Positions 1 through 9,323 of a stretch of DNA of 64,000 bases are shown here, one piece after another. The position numbers were made by a program, and so were the translations under genes. The notes under the pieces are model-generated. The model did no database searches. It saw only the letters and a program-made list of their open reading frames with translations, and was not told the origin of the DNA. Every line of letters starts with the position of its first letter. The stretch's first letter is position 1. Source of the stretch: Parashewanella tropica (lineage in GTDB: Bacteria > Pseudomonadota > Gammaproteobacteria > Enterobacterales > Shewanellaceae); NCBI RefSeq assembly GCF_004358445.1, contig NZ_CP037951.1, forward strand, positions 1,599,501 through 1,663,500. The letters run 5' to 3'.

Positions 1-2
1 AA

Positions 3-53
3 GCTGAGATCACTTATGCTGAAGATGCTAATGAGATTAATGAACTGCAATAA
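3..53 (+). CDS. 3' end of an unidentified gene (partial)
   Basis: Reading frame 3 is open from the window edge and gives AEITYAEDANEINELQ followed by TAA at 51-53. An intrinsic terminator follows 28 bp later, which supports a real gene end. Only 16 residues are visible and the acidic tail is not diagnostic, so no function can be proposed. Confidence 0.45.
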   Translation, partial: AEITYAEDANEINELQ

Positions 54-80
54 TTTCTAAATATCGTCATTAGATACTAA

Positions 81-113
81 ACTCCTCCACTGTAAAATGG
101 AGGAGTTTTTTTA
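81..113 (+). terminator. Intrinsic terminator
   Basis: A perfect 9-bp stem, ACTCCTCCA (81-89) and TGGAGGAGT (98-106), with an 8-nt loop is followed by a T run. It lies just after the stop of the partial gene at 3-53. Confidence 0.8.
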
Positions 114-165
114 TTATGTTTTAAAGGATAATTTGAAGCATAGTTACTAGATTTAAGTGGCATTG

Positions 166-1311
166 TTAACCATTTTTGTCTTGCATAAAAGCAAAGCATT
201 GTGCCGGTGAACCTTCAAAAGGTTTCAAGTCACGAATTAGTTGCTCCCAACCACCTTCACTTATGATTACTTTATCATCTTGACCTATAGCTTCTGCAAC
301 TAGCAACCCAGCACCAGTAGCGTAACGTACACAATTATTAAAATCGAATCCGTCCCCACCCGTATAAGACTTAAATTGAAATGTAGTAGTTTCGAAATAT
401 TTTGAGTCTGGGTATTCATTATTATTACAGTCAATAATGATGGTTCCGTGCTGTCGAGTGAAGATTGCTAAGACTGCATGGTCAATATGAAACAGAGACC
501 TTCTGATTCCAACGACCTGCATTAGATATTGCGTGTCACTTGGATATCGTGAAAATATTTCTTTGTACATAAAGTTAAGATAGTCTGCAAAATTACTTTC
601 AGGTACACCTTTAACGTATGATTGATCTGGAAATGCAGGCCCTATGTACTTAACTAATCTAGGAACATCTTTCAAATGATGATCAAAAGCATTAAGAGCG
701 ATTGAAACCGGTAAAGTTCCTGTATCTTTTGGCTTATATGTATACTTGTCTTTATCTTTATCAACTAGTTTGACTTCATCGCCATCTTTAGCCACCTTAC
801 CATCTTCGTCTAATTCGAGCATGTCATCGAGGTTGTCACAGCCGTCTAGAAAACTATCTGTAGAGTCTGAGTCAGGCTCTTTTTCTTTCATACATTCATG
901 TGCTTGAGTTTTTTGTTTTACTCCAGTTTCACATTGTAATGATTTGGACGATATTGCTTCTTGCATTTCTGGTTCTTGACGCTGTTTTTCTTCGGTATGA
1001 TCAGGTTGTTGACTTACCTGATATGAGAAATGAGGCTCCTGAGTTTCTTGTTGTTTTGTTTGAGTTGAAAGAGGTGATCCCCCTGATGATATTGAAGTTT
1101 TATGTGTTGCTTGAATAAAATTAGCTAAATGTGACGGTGATTCAGTATCTGGCTGTGCTTTGAAATCATCTGGTTCTACAATAGTATACTCTGATTCGAT
1201 TCCTGCATAGTCATTTCCAAGGGGGCTCCAGTGCACTGAAACGGGCTTCTTATATCCTTCATGAGGTGAACTCGATTGTAGTGTATAAGGTTGAGGTTTT
1301 TGTACTGCCAT
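166..1311 (-). CDS. Hypothetical protein, effector-like, paralogue of the next gene
   Basis: This 381-residue protein has no signal peptide or membrane segment. Residues 1-200 are low-complexity, rich in Gln, Glu, Ser, Lys and Asp. Residues about 200-380 form a domain shared with the gene at 1418-2434. Shared blocks are HHLK, LMQVVG-x-(R/K)R, DHA(V/I)LAI(F/Y)T, II-x-D, NNCVR-x-AT and GGW. In this domain His278, Asp294 and Cys327 are conserved, in the H-D-C order of CE-clan cysteine proteases and YopJ-type acetyltransferases. A disordered N-terminus with a compact C-terminal domain is common in secreted effectors, but no secretion signal is visible. I do not recognise the family; the catalytic idea is inference. 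A 12-bp inverted repeat lies just upstream (1327-1366). Confidence 0.75.
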   Translation of the reverse strand: MAVQKPQPYTLQSSSPHEGYKKPVSVHWSPLGNDYAGIESEYTIVEPDDFKAQPDTESPSHLANFIQATHKTSISSGGSPLSTQTKQQETQEPHFSYQVSQQPDHTEEKQRQEPEMQEAISSKSLQCETGVKQKTQAHECMKEKEPDSDSTDSFLDGCDNLDDMLELDEDGKVAKDGDEVKLVDKDKDKYTYKPKDTGTLPVSIALNAFDHHLKDVPRLVKYIGPAFPDQSYVKGVPESNFADYLNFMYKEIFSRYPSDTQYLMQVVGIRRSLFHIDHAVLAIFTRQHGTIIIDCNNNEYPDSKYFETTTFQFKSYTGGDGFDFNNCVRYATGAGLLVAEAIGQDDKVIISEGGWEQLIRDLKPFEGSPAQCFAFMQDKNG

Positions 1312-1326
1312 GACTATATCTCAAAA

Positions 1327-1366
1327 CACTTTTATACCCAACAGTAAACCTCTAGGTATAAAAGTG
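1327..1366. repeat. Perfect 12-bp inverted repeat between the two paralogues
   Basis: Arms CACTTTTATACC (1327-1338) and GGTATAAAAGTG (1355-1366) flank a 16-nt spacer. On the minus strand it follows the upstream paralogue (stop at 1418) and ends 15 bp before the start of the downstream one (1311). It could be a weak terminator, since only a short T stretch follows, or an operator. Confidence 0.6.
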
Positions 1367-1417
1367 AAACAAAGGTAAACAATAAATAATGAAATCAAAT
1401 TTGATACTAAGATGATT

Positions 1418-2434
1418 TTATTCAGTCTCTATTGAGCTGTTATTATCAGCTTCAGGCGCCATTGCTCTTGGTAATTCAGCTGCAGGAGTCATTGGTTGTG
1501 GTAATTCAGCTTCTTGATTTAGCTCTAGCTCCTCTAAAAATGCAAAAACCTCCGAAGGCTCTTCATTCGACACAGGTAATCTGCTTTTTAAGCCTTTCCA
1601 GCCACCCAGTAAAGCACTTCCGTCACAAAATTCACGGGCAATTAATATTCCACTTTTAGTGGCGTGTCGAACACAGTTATTTCTATCAGATTCGCATTTG
1701 TAGGGTTTAAAGTGGAAACTTCTAGTTCGGTAGTTTTTAGAGTTTGAGTAGGGAAAAATAAAACGAGAGCTATCAAAGATGATGGTCTCTTTTGCTGTGT
1801 AAATAGCCAGTATTGCATGATCTGGCCTGACTGTTCTCTTTAGACCCACAACTTGCATAAGTAAATCACATTTTTTAGTTGGAAATACTTCCGTATGCAT
1901 TGTTTCTAAAAACTTAGCAAGTTTGCCTTCTGGTACATATTCAGGATAATCCATATGTGGGCCAGTCCAATTAATTGGTATATCTAACCCCTTCAAGTGA
2001 TGGGCAAAGGCTTGAACTGCATTGGACGCTCCAATTGTTCCTTCAGTATTTACTGTAAACCTGCTTTCTGGGTTTTCAGCGATTTCTTTCATTTGTTCTG
2101 CATTAATGGACTCACAGTCATCGAAAAATATACCTTTGTCCTCGGTCTTCTGTTCAGCACTTGATTCAAGGTTTGCTGAAGATACAGTAAAAGGCGTAGG
2201 GCTTTGAGCAGGTTGTGGTAAAACTTCTTCACTTTCCACAAAACCTTTAACACTAGGATCACTAGCTTCCGCAGGCTTAGTCTTGTAGCCAGTTCCAGAC
2301 TTTGATGTGGTTAAGACATAGGGATCTCGGGTGACAGTTTCTGTATCTGCTGCTAAATCGTATGCTTTCTCTTTATCCTGTATAACTACCCATTCAGCAG
2401 TCGGTGTCATTGGTATATCAGAAGCCTTTGCCAT
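1418..2434 (-). CDS. Hypothetical protein, effector-like, paralogue of the previous gene
   Basis: This 338-residue protein has a variable N-terminus (residues 1-135) and a conserved domain (about 140-300) matching the gene at 166-1311. The candidate residues are His206, Asp221 and Cys254. The Asp-to-Cys spacing of 33 residues is the same in both paralogues although the sequence between them differs, which suggests a constrained site. The C-terminus carries two copies of a 10-residue repeat (AELPQPMTPA and AELPRAMAPE), encoded by a 30-bp tandem duplication at about 1458-1517. No signal peptide or transmembrane helix is seen. The two genes lie head to tail 106 bp apart and look like a tandem duplication. 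Function is unknown; an enzyme of papain/CE-like fold is an inference. Confidence 0.75.
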   Translation of the reverse strand: MAKASDIPMTPTAEWVVIQDKEKAYDLAADTETVTRDPYVLTTSKSGTGYKTKPAEASDPSVKGFVESEEVLPQPAQSPTPFTVSSANLESSAEQKTEDKGIFFDDCESINAEQMKEIAENPESRFTVNTEGTIGASNAVQAFAHHLKGLDIPINWTGPHMDYPEYVPEGKLAKFLETMHTEVFPTKKCDLLMQVVGLKRTVRPDHAILAIYTAKETIIFDSSRFIFPYSNSKNYRTRSFHFKPYKCESDRNNCVRHATKSGILIAREFCDGSALLGGWKGLKSRLPVSNEEPSEVFAFLEELELNQEAELPQPMTPAAELPRAMAPEADNNSSIETE

Positions 2435-2571
2435 TGCGTTATCTCACATAATATTGATGACTATAAGATTAATACACGAGAAGAAAAACTGTATGAATGT
2501 GAATTATAAATAATACAATCGACATTCATTCTTAATGTTAATGGAAGTGATCTATTTTGAATTTTTGATAC

Positions 2572-2599
2572 AAAAAAACGCCGCATTGTAGCGACGTTT
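2572..2599 (-). terminator. Intrinsic terminator of fabV
   Basis: On the minus strand the arms AAACGTCGC (2599-2591) and GCGGCGTTT (2584-2576) pair with one G-U wobble around a 6-nt loop, followed by a T run. It lies 22 bp after the fabV stop. Confidence 0.8.
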
Positions 2600-2621
2600 G
2601 CAATTTGGATTATTCTCTTAA

Positions 2622-3824
2622 TTAAAGCTGAATCACATCGAAATCAACTAATGGGCTTACATCCGCTTCATAGTCGATGCCTTCAATACCAAAACCGAAT
2701 AATTGTAAGAACTCATCTTTATATTCTTGGTAATCAGCGACATCTCTTAAATTTTCACTGGTCACTGTTGGCCATAAATCACGGCAGTGTTGTTGGATTT
2801 CATCACGTAACTCCCAGTCATCTAAACGCAGACGATTACTTTCATCAACATCAGCGGCTTGGCCGTCAGTACGATATAGACGATCACTGAACATACGGTT
2901 GATTTGCTCAATGCAACCCTCATGGAGTCCCGCAGAGCGCATTTTTTTAAATACCATTGCAATGTACAAAGGCATTACAGGAATTGCTGAGCTAGCTTGT
3001 GTTACAACACTTTTAAGCACTGCAACATTCGCACTGCCGCCTTTAACACCTAGCTGTTCATTTAAGGCATGAGCTGCGCGGTCCAAGTCCATTTTGGCTT
3101 TACCAAGTGCACCATGCCAGTAGATTGGCCAAGTCATGTCTGTACCGATATAGCTATAGGCAACAGTTTTGCAATCGTCAGAAAGTACACCAGCTTCAGA
3201 TAGCGCATTTATCCAAAGTTCCCAATCTTGACCACCCATAACCGTTACTGTATCCGCAATTTCTTGCTCAGTGGCTGGCTCAACATGGGCTTCAATAATA
3301 GTGTCTTTGTTGGTATCAACTGCAGTTGAAGTATAGGTTTCACCAATTGGTTTAAGTGATGAACGAATGACTTCGCCAGAATCAGGCATTTTGCGGACAG
3401 GGGAGGCTAATGAATAAACCACCATGTCAACTTGACCAAGGTCTTGCTTGATTAGATCAATGGTCTTTTGTTTTGCTTCGTGGCTAAAAGCATCACAGTT
3501 AATACTTTTTGAATATAAGCCTTCAGCTTTAGCAAATTTGTCAAAAGCCGCTGAATTATACCACCCAGCAGTGCCTGGTTTTTTCTCAGTTCCCGGTTTT
3601 TCAAAAAATACACCGATTGTCGCAGCGTCATTACCAAATGCTGCAGTAACACGAGACGCAAGGCCATAGCCACTCGATGAACCAATTACTAGCACTTTTT
3701 TAGGGCCATTTTTTAAGTTGGCATTAGCTTTAGTAATATTGATTTGTTCTAGAACGTTTGCTTCGCAACCCACTGGATGTGTGGTGGTGCAGATGAAGCC
3801 ACGAATTTTCGGTTTGATGATCAT
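2622..3824 (-). CDS. fabV: Trans-2-enoyl-CoA/ACP reductase FabV
   Basis: The 400-residue product is the usual FabV length. FabV reduces the trans-2 double bond of enoyl-ACP with NADH, the last step of each fatty acid elongation cycle, in the cytoplasm. The N-terminus [20 protein letters not shown] is typical. The nucleotide-binding stretch [12 protein letters not shown] lies at 48-59. The catalytic Tyr-x8-Lys pair is Tyr235 and Lys244 in [10 protein letters not shown]. The gene has its own terminator and lies downstream of sapF. In E. coli the unrelated reductase fabI is, from memory, near sapF, so fabV may occupy the equivalent slot. FabV enzymes are known as triclosan-resistant relatives of FabI. 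Confidence 0.96.
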   Translation of the reverse strand: MIIKPKIRGFICTTTHPVGCEANVLEQINITKANANLKNGPKKVLVIGSSSGYGLASRVTAAFGNDAATIGVFFEKPGTEKKPGTAGWYNSAAFDKFAKAEGLYSKSINCDAFSHEAKQKTIDLIKQDLGQVDMVVYSLASPVRKMPDSGEVIRSSLKPIGETYTSTAVDTNKDTIIEAHVEPATEQEIADTVTVMGGQDWELWINALSEAGVLSDDCKTVAYSYIGTDMTWPIYWHGALGKAKMDLDRAAHALNEQLGVKGGSANVAVLKSVVTQASSAIPVMPLYIAMVFKKMRSAGLHEGCIEQINRMFSDRLYRTDGQAADVDESNRLRLDDWELRDEIQQHCRDLWPTVTSENLRDVADYQEYKDEFLQLFGFGIEGIDYEADVSPLVDFDVIQL

Positions 3825-3937
3825 AGTTATTCTTCTGTTTAGTAGATTGAGAATAGAATAATAATTTACGTGTTAAATTGGCACTTATTTTTGCCTTTAA
3901 ATAGCAAATCTTAAAGTGGTTGGAGCAGTGATTGGTA

Positions 3938-4711
3938 TTAACACAGCTCCTGATCTCTTAATAACTTCTGGGTATACGGGTGTTGAGGTTCGTTAAACAA
4001 TCGCTCGGTAGTAGCCTGTTCGACAATTTCCCCTTTTTTCATCACAATCACATTATCACTGATGTGTCGGATCATTTTTAGGTTGTGGGATACAAAAATG
4101 TAAGAAAGCCCTAACTCTTTTTGTAGTTCAATTAGTAAATTTAAAATTTGGGCTCGCACCGATAAATCTAAGGCTGATAATGCTTCATCTGCGATGATTA
4201 CTTTAGGGTTAAGCATGAGTGCTCTGGCTACTGCAACTCTTTGTTTTTGTCCTTCAGAAATCATATGAGGATAAAAATCGGCATGCTCAGGTAGTAATCC
4301 CACTTTTTTTAAAATACTCAACACTTGATCATGGCGTTGTCTTTCAGAAAGCGAGGTATTGAATTTCAGAGGTTCGTCAAGGAGCTCACCAATGGTTAAG
4401 CGTGGATTTAATGAAGTGCTAGGATCTTGGAAAATCATCCTAATTAAGCGGCATCTTTGTTTTACATTTCGTCGCTCTAATGGTGTACCTTCAAATAAAA
4501 TCTCACCTCCACTTCGTGCTTCCGCGCCAACAAGGATTTTTGCAAGTGTACTTTTTCCGGAGCCAGCTTCTCCGACAATCGCTAAGGTCTCTCCTTCAGC
4601 AAGAGTAAACGTAATCGGTAGCAATGCATTAGAGCACTGGCGCTTAAAACCTTTGTAACCAGAGAAATACGTTTTTTTAAGGTTTTTGACTTCAAGTAAT
4701 GATTGGCTCAT
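3938..4711 (-). CDS. sapF: Peptide ABC importer ATP-binding protein SapF
   Basis: SapF is the second ATPase of the Sap/oligopeptide-type ABC importer. The Walker A is GEAGSGKST, the signature motif is the degenerate ISEGQKQR, and the Walker B is VIIADEAL with a following H-loop (VSHN). I chose the start at 4711 (MSQSLLEVKNLKK). It overlaps the sapD stop by one base (TAATG), and the product is then 257 residues. An in-frame start 33 bp further upstream lies inside sapD and is less likely. It is the last gene of sapABCDF. Confidence 0.92.
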   Translation of the reverse strand: MSQSLLEVKNLKKTYFSGYKGFKRQCSNALLPITFTLAEGETLAIVGEAGSGKSTLAKILVGAEARSGGEILFEGTPLERRNVKQRCRLIRMIFQDPSTSLNPRLTIGELLDEPLKFNTSLSERQRHDQVLSILKKVGLLPEHADFYPHMISEGQKQRVAVARALMLNPKVIIADEALSALDLSVRAQILNLLIELQKELGLSYIFVSHNLKMIRHISDNVIVMKKGEIVEQATTERLFNEPQHPYTQKLLRDQELC

Positions 4712-5700
4712 TAGCTTTTCTCTTGGTTGTACGGAAAGTGGCAAGCATAGCTGTGCTCTTTACGCTGTGAAGGAAGAGGTTGGTTTACACATTGGCGCTC
4801 AGCTTTGGGGCAACGAGGCCCTAATCGACACCCAATAGGGAGGTGCTGTAAAGCAGGAATTGAGCCTGGTAGAGTTTCAAGAATCATTTTGCTGCTGGCT
4901 TCATACTTATCCTTAGCGTAGTGATCCATTAAGGTCTTAGTGTAAGGATGGAACGGCTTTTCAACGATTTTATCGGTTAGACCAGATTCAGCCACTTGCC
5001 CACAGTAAAGTACAGTTAAGCTGTTACACCATTTGGTTAGGTTTTCCAATTCATGGCTTATAAGTAAAACGGTTACATTCTGAAGTTGGTTCAATTGTGT
5101 TAACAGTCGGAAAATTTGAGCCCGAGTACTTGCTTCCATGTTGGTAGTCGGTTCATCAGCAATTAGCAGTTGAGGTCGGTGGGCAATTGCCATTGCAATC
5201 ATCACCTTTTGACATTCACCTTCGGATAACTCCCAAGCATAGCTATCCATAATGGTTTCAGTGTTTTTAATGCCAACTTTATGCAGCCATTTATTGGCCA
5301 TTTTTAATTTTTCAGAGTGCCGTTTCCAAAAGTAAGTGCCTTTTGGCACTGGCATACTTTCTAAAATTTGAGAGCCTATCGTCTTCGCTGGATCAAAACT
5401 CCCCGATGGATCTTGAAAAATCATTGAGATACTTGATCCCATGAGCTCACGGCGTTCTCTTGATGACATTGTCATGAGGTTTTTACCATCAAACATCATT
5501 CTATCGGCATTTAGAGTCCAGTTGGGATCTTCTAATCCGATAATGGCTTTGGCGAGCAAGCTTCGTCCTGAACCCGATTCGCCTAGGAGTCCTCTAATGT
5601 CACCAGCATTTAAAATCATACTGACTTTTTCAAGGGCTTTTACTTTACCGTGAGGAGTATCAAGCTCAATGGTTAGGTTTCTTATATCAAGTAAAGGCAT
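4711..5700 (-). CDS. sapD: Peptide ABC importer ATP-binding protein SapD
   Basis: SapD is one of two ATPases of the SapABCDF importer, which takes up cationic peptides and polyamines and, in enterobacteria, supports Trk potassium uptake. The start MPLLDIRNLTIE at 5700 matches the family N-terminus and gives 329 residues; an upstream in-frame start would overlap sapC. The signature region LSEGECQKVMIAMA and Walker B LLIADEP are present, as is the oligopeptide-transporter C-terminal region with PIGCRLGPRCP. The Walker A reads GESGSGRS: the invariant Lys is an Arg (codon CGA, confirmed in the DNA). This is unusual for an active ATPase, so the subunit may work asymmetrically with SapF. Confidence 0.93.
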   Translation of the reverse strand: MPLLDIRNLTIELDTPHGKVKALEKVSMILNAGDIRGLLGESGSGRSLLAKAIIGLEDPNWTLNADRMMFDGKNLMTMSSRERRELMGSSISMIFQDPSGSFDPAKTIGSQILESMPVPKGTYFWKRHSEKLKMANKWLHKVGIKNTETIMDSYAWELSEGECQKVMIAMAIAHRPQLLIADEPTTNMEASTRAQIFRLLTQLNQLQNVTVLLISHELENLTKWCNSLTVLYCGQVAESGLTDKIVEKPFHPYTKTLMDHYAKDKYEASSKMILETLPGSIPALQHLPIGCRLGPRCPKAERQCVNQPLPSQRKEHSYACHFPYNQEKS

Positions 5701-5710
5701 ATAAAGTACT

Positions 5711-6601
5711 CTAGCTGCGCTGTGGTGATAAGGCAGAACGTAAGCCGTCACCTACCAAGTTAATGGCCAAAACGGTAATTAAAATTGCAACACCCGGAAT
5801 TGTGACAGTCCACGGAGCTATTAAAAAATGTTCAGTTCCTTGCATTACCATAGCTCCCCACTCAGGGCTTGGTGCTTGGGCACCAAGGTTTAAAAAACCT
5901 AGTGCAGCAATATCAAGAACCGCGACTGACATTGCCAGTGTTACTTGAATAATCACAATATCCCAAACATTTGGCATAATCACATACCAATAAATTTGCA
6001 ATGAATTGGCGCCATCTAACCGCGCGGCTGTAACGTATTCTTTTTGGAGTTCTTCATGGATAGCTTGATGGATAGCCCTAACAAACTGAGGTACAAGTGC
6101 TAGGCCTACAGCCCAAAATACGTTTTCAAGGCCTGCGCCCATAACGGCTACAACTAACATTGCCAATATTAATGATGGAATGGATAGCAGTGCGTCTAAT
6201 AAGTGGCCTAAAATACTCGATTTAATACCACTCATCATTCCTGACACTGAGCCTAGAAAAAAACCGACAATTAAGGCAACGGCAACCACAGCAATAGATA
6301 TACCAAAGGTTAGATGCGTACCATGTAAAACTCGGCTTAGAATATCTCGCCCTAATTCGTCGGTTCCCAAAAAGTGTGTAACACTTCCAGCTTGATCCCA
6401 AGAGGGGGGTAACAGGAGTGCATTAGGATCTTGTAACCCAGGTGGGAATGGGGCTAAGTACTCACCAAACAGCATGACCAAAAATAAAATGAAGAGCAGC
6501 CAAAGACCGACTAAAGCGAATGGATTTGATGAAAACGCAATCCATGTTCTTTTGCTTGGGGATGGAATTGCATCATCCTGATAAATTCTAATTCTTGCCA
6601 T
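5711..6601 (-). CDS. sapC: Peptide ABC importer permease SapC
   Basis: SapC is an inner-membrane permease of the DppC/OppC type. Starting at 6601 (MARIRIYQDD) it has 296 residues, the length I recall for E. coli SapC; a longer start would extend into sapB. An N-terminal transmembrane segment (about 30-52, WLLFILFLVMLF) precedes a periplasmic loop and the conserved permease block ending in the coupling-helix region EYVTAARLDGA. The start overlaps the sapB end by 14 bp, which suggests translational coupling. Confidence 0.93.
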   Translation of the reverse strand: MARIRIYQDDAIPSPSKRTWIAFSSNPFALVGLWLLFILFLVMLFGEYLAPFPPGLQDPNALLLPPSWDQAGSVTHFLGTDELGRDILSRVLHGTHLTFGISIAVVAVALIVGFFLGSVSGMMSGIKSSILGHLLDALLSIPSLILAMLVVAVMGAGLENVFWAVGLALVPQFVRAIHQAIHEELQKEYVTAARLDGANSLQIYWYVIMPNVWDIVIIQVTLAMSVAVLDIAALGFLNLGAQAPSPEWGAMVMQGTEHFLIAPWTVTIPGVAILITVLAINLVGDGLRSALSPQRS

Positions 6602-7619
6602 AAAGCTCTTTCTTAGTGATCGGATTAACAAGGTTGTGGATCACATCAATTAAGATATTTAAGAAAATAATCAAGAGTGCCACAACAAATACACCGCCTT
6701 GAATAACAGTATAATCACGTTGGTAAATGCCTGATACTAACCAATAGCCCACACCAGGCCAGGCGAAGCTCACTTCAACTAATATGGCGTAACTGGCAAA
6801 TGGTCCAAGCATTAATCCTAATTGCTTTAGTACAGGGATAAGAGCATTAGGCAGTGCATGTTTAATGATAATCTGGCCAGTATGCAACCCTCTTGCTTCA
6901 GCGGCACGAATATAGGTTTTAGTCATCACATTCTGCATGGCAGAACGCGTAATTCGAATCACAACCGTAAGCGGTAAAATTGATAGGGTTACTGCAGGCA
7001 AAACAATGTGCTGTAGTGCATCATAAAACGCTGACACTCCGTATTGCTTGCTGGCTAAAAGGCTGTCAATAACAACAAACCCTGTGACAGGTTTGATTTC
7101 GTAAAGTAAATTAATTTGGCCCGATACAGGTAGCCATTCTCTCTGAATTCCAAACCAATGAGCCAACATCAACCCTATCCAAAAGACGGGTAATGAATAG
7201 CCCGTAAGAGTGGTTGCAACAATCAGGTTCTGAATCATTTTATGATGGTTAAATGATGCTATCACTCCAATTGGTATGCCTACGACTAATGCAATCAAAC
7301 CTGCAATCATTGCTAATTCAAACGACGCTGGCAACACTACGAATAACTCTTGGGATATAGGGTGGTGCGAGGTTAGAGAAACACCAAAATCACCACTAAG
7401 TCGGTGCTGAACATAAGCGAAAAACTGACTGAAAATATTACTGTCTAAATGATAAGCTTGAGAAATTGCTAATTCTTGTGCTGGAGACGGATCATTTATG
7501 CCAGATAATGCAACATTTGTTGAAACTGGAAACAAATGAGTGACATAAAAAAGTACCACTAGCATTACAAATGAAGTCGCGATAAACAAATTTAAACGTC
7601 GAACTAAATACCAAGTCAT
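6588..7619 (-). CDS. sapB: Peptide ABC importer permease SapB
   Basis: SapB is a 343-residue DppB/OppB-type inner-membrane permease. There is a first transmembrane helix near residues 10-30 (LFIATSFVMLVVLFYVTHLF), a periplasmic loop, and then the core with the coupling motif YIRAAEARGL near 245. It partners with SapC to form the channel. It begins 2 bp after the sapA stop and overlaps sapC, so sapABCDF reads as one operon. Confidence 0.93.
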   Translation of the reverse strand: MTWYLVRRLNLFIATSFVMLVVLFYVTHLFPVSTNVALSGINDPSPAQELAISQAYHLDSNIFSQFFAYVQHRLSGDFGVSLTSHHPISQELFVVLPASFELAMIAGLIALVVGIPIGVIASFNHHKMIQNLIVATTLTGYSLPVFWIGLMLAHWFGIQREWLPVSGQINLLYEIKPVTGFVVIDSLLASKQYGVSAFYDALQHIVLPAVTLSILPLTVVIRITRSAMQNVMTKTYIRAAEARGLHTGQIIIKHALPNALIPVLKQLGLMLGPFASYAILVEVSFAWPGVGYWLVSGIYQRDYTVIQGGVFVVALLIIFLNILIDVIHNLVNPITKKELYGKN

Positions 7620-7621
7620 AA

Positions 7622-9250
7622 TTAGTCTTTTAGCTCCTTGGAGTGGTAAACTTTAGCAAATGATATTCCACCATAAGGGGCAAGTTTTACTCCTTTGATA
7701 TCACTTCTTTTCAAAATAATGCGATTAGAATGAGCCAATGGCACTAATGGTGCTTGTTCACTCAAGAGAATTTCTGCTTGTTGATACAGCTTCTTTCTTT
7801 CTGCCTGATCTGTGATTACTTTAGCTTGTTTCAATATGTCATCAAACTCTGGATTACACCATTGAGCACGATTACTTTTTGATTTTAATGCAGAGCAACT
7901 CAAATAAGGGGAAAAGAAATTATCAGGGTCACTATTATCAGCATTCCAACCAAGTAAAACGGAATCATACTGGGAACGATTTAATTTTTTAGAAAACACG
8001 CTCCAATCATAATTTTTAATCTTGGCTTTAATCCCAACTTTGGCAAGATCGGCTTGAATTAGCTGAGCTGTTTTAACTGGATTAGGGTTATAGGTTCTTG
8101 CCGTTGGCATGGTCCAAATATTCATTCGCAAATCTGTCAGGCCTTTACTTTGCAAAATCTGTCTTGCTTTGGTTGGATTATAACCTTGATGTTTTGGATT
8201 AATTGTATGAGCCCATGATGCTGGAGGTAGAACGCTGTAAGCTTCAACCGCGGTTTGGCGATAAACCACACTTAAAATATCGTCTTTATTGATAGCCATT
8301 GCTAAAGCTTGTCGAACTTCAGGGTCATTAAAAGGCGGTTTAGAAGTATTAAATGCCCAATAAGAGACATTCATTCCTCTTTGCTGCTGGATTTGGATAT
8401 GTGGGTTTTGATCTGCAACTTTCAACTCTAATGGTTTAGGTAATGCTGAGACTCCACAGTCATCTGTCAGTAATTTAGCCAAACGCTGAGAGTTTTTTCT
8501 GGTGATATCAAAAACCAAATGTTCAACTTTTGCTCTAGCTCCCCAATAGTCATCATTTCTTTGATAACGGATATATTCATTTTTGACGTATTGCTTGAAG
8601 GTGAAGGCTCCCGTACCAATAGCAAATTGGTCGATCATTTGCGGTGTGCCTGCCTTAAGAAGTGTGTCTGCATATTCTTTTGATAAAATAACAGCAAAAT
8701 CAGACGCGAGATTTGAAAGGAAGCTTGCATCAGGATGGTTTAAATGAAAAACCACAGTGTGAGTATTTGGTGCTGAAATACTATTAACTAAAGATTGAAA
8801 TCCAATGCTTTGAAAAAAGGGATACCCATTATGCGATACATAATGGTATGGGTTGGTTTCATCAATAATACGGTTAAAAGAAAATAACACATCCTGAGCA
8901 TTAAAATTTCTACTTGGAGTAAACCACTTATTATGGTGAAACTTCACGCCTTTACGCAGTTTAAAAGTATAAGTCTTACCATCGTTACTTACTTCCCATG
9001 ATGTAGCTAAAGACGGCGACACTTTTCCTGTGGAAACATCGAAATCAATCAGGTGATTATAAATTTGATGCGAGCTGGCATCTATGGTTGTACCTAAAGT
9101 CACCGTTTGAGGGTTAAAGCCCTCAGGGTTTCCTTCAGAGCAATAGACTAAACCGCTAGGAATGTCTTTGGGCTGGCAGCCTGAAATTAAAATTAAACTC
9201 AGGCAAATAGCGAGAGTTTGAATGAACCGATTTTGAGCCAGTTTCATCAT
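7622..9250 (-). CDS. sapA: Peptide-binding protein SapA, probable lipoprotein
   Basis: SapA is a 542-residue solute-binding protein of the SBP_bac_5 (OppA/DppA) family. The N-terminus has a basic start, a hydrophobic stretch and a lipobox LISGC near residues 21-25, which suggests membrane anchoring rather than free periplasmic release. Family hallmarks include TFKLRKGVKFH and RQALAMAINKDDI. It is the first gene of the sap operon and lies 73 bp downstream of pspF, the same neighbourhood as in E. coli. Confidence 0.93.
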   Translation of the reverse strand: MMKLAQNRFIQTLAICLSLILISGCQPKDIPSGLVYCSEGNPEGFNPQTVTLGTTIDASSHQIYNHLIDFDVSTGKVSPSLATSWEVSNDGKTYTFKLRKGVKFHHNKWFTPSRNFNAQDVLFSFNRIIDETNPYHYVSHNGYPFFQSIGFQSLVNSISAPNTHTVVFHLNHPDASFLSNLASDFAVILSKEYADTLLKAGTPQMIDQFAIGTGAFTFKQYVKNEYIRYQRNDDYWGARAKVEHLVFDITRKNSQRLAKLLTDDCGVSALPKPLELKVADQNPHIQIQQQRGMNVSYWAFNTSKPPFNDPEVRQALAMAINKDDILSVVYRQTAVEAYSVLPPASWAHTINPKHQGYNPTKARQILQSKGLTDLRMNIWTMPTARTYNPNPVKTAQLIQADLAKVGIKAKIKNYDWSVFSKKLNRSQYDSVLLGWNADNSDPDNFFSPYLSCSALKSKSNRAQWCNPEFDDILKQAKVITDQAERKKLYQQAEILLSEQAPLVPLAHSNRIILKRSDIKGVKLAPYGGISFAKVYHSKELKD

Positions 9251-9323
9251 TAAAATAATTCTTTATTTGATATCCCTTTATTCTAACAGCCATCCTACAA
9301 AGCGGGCAAACAACAACGATAGG

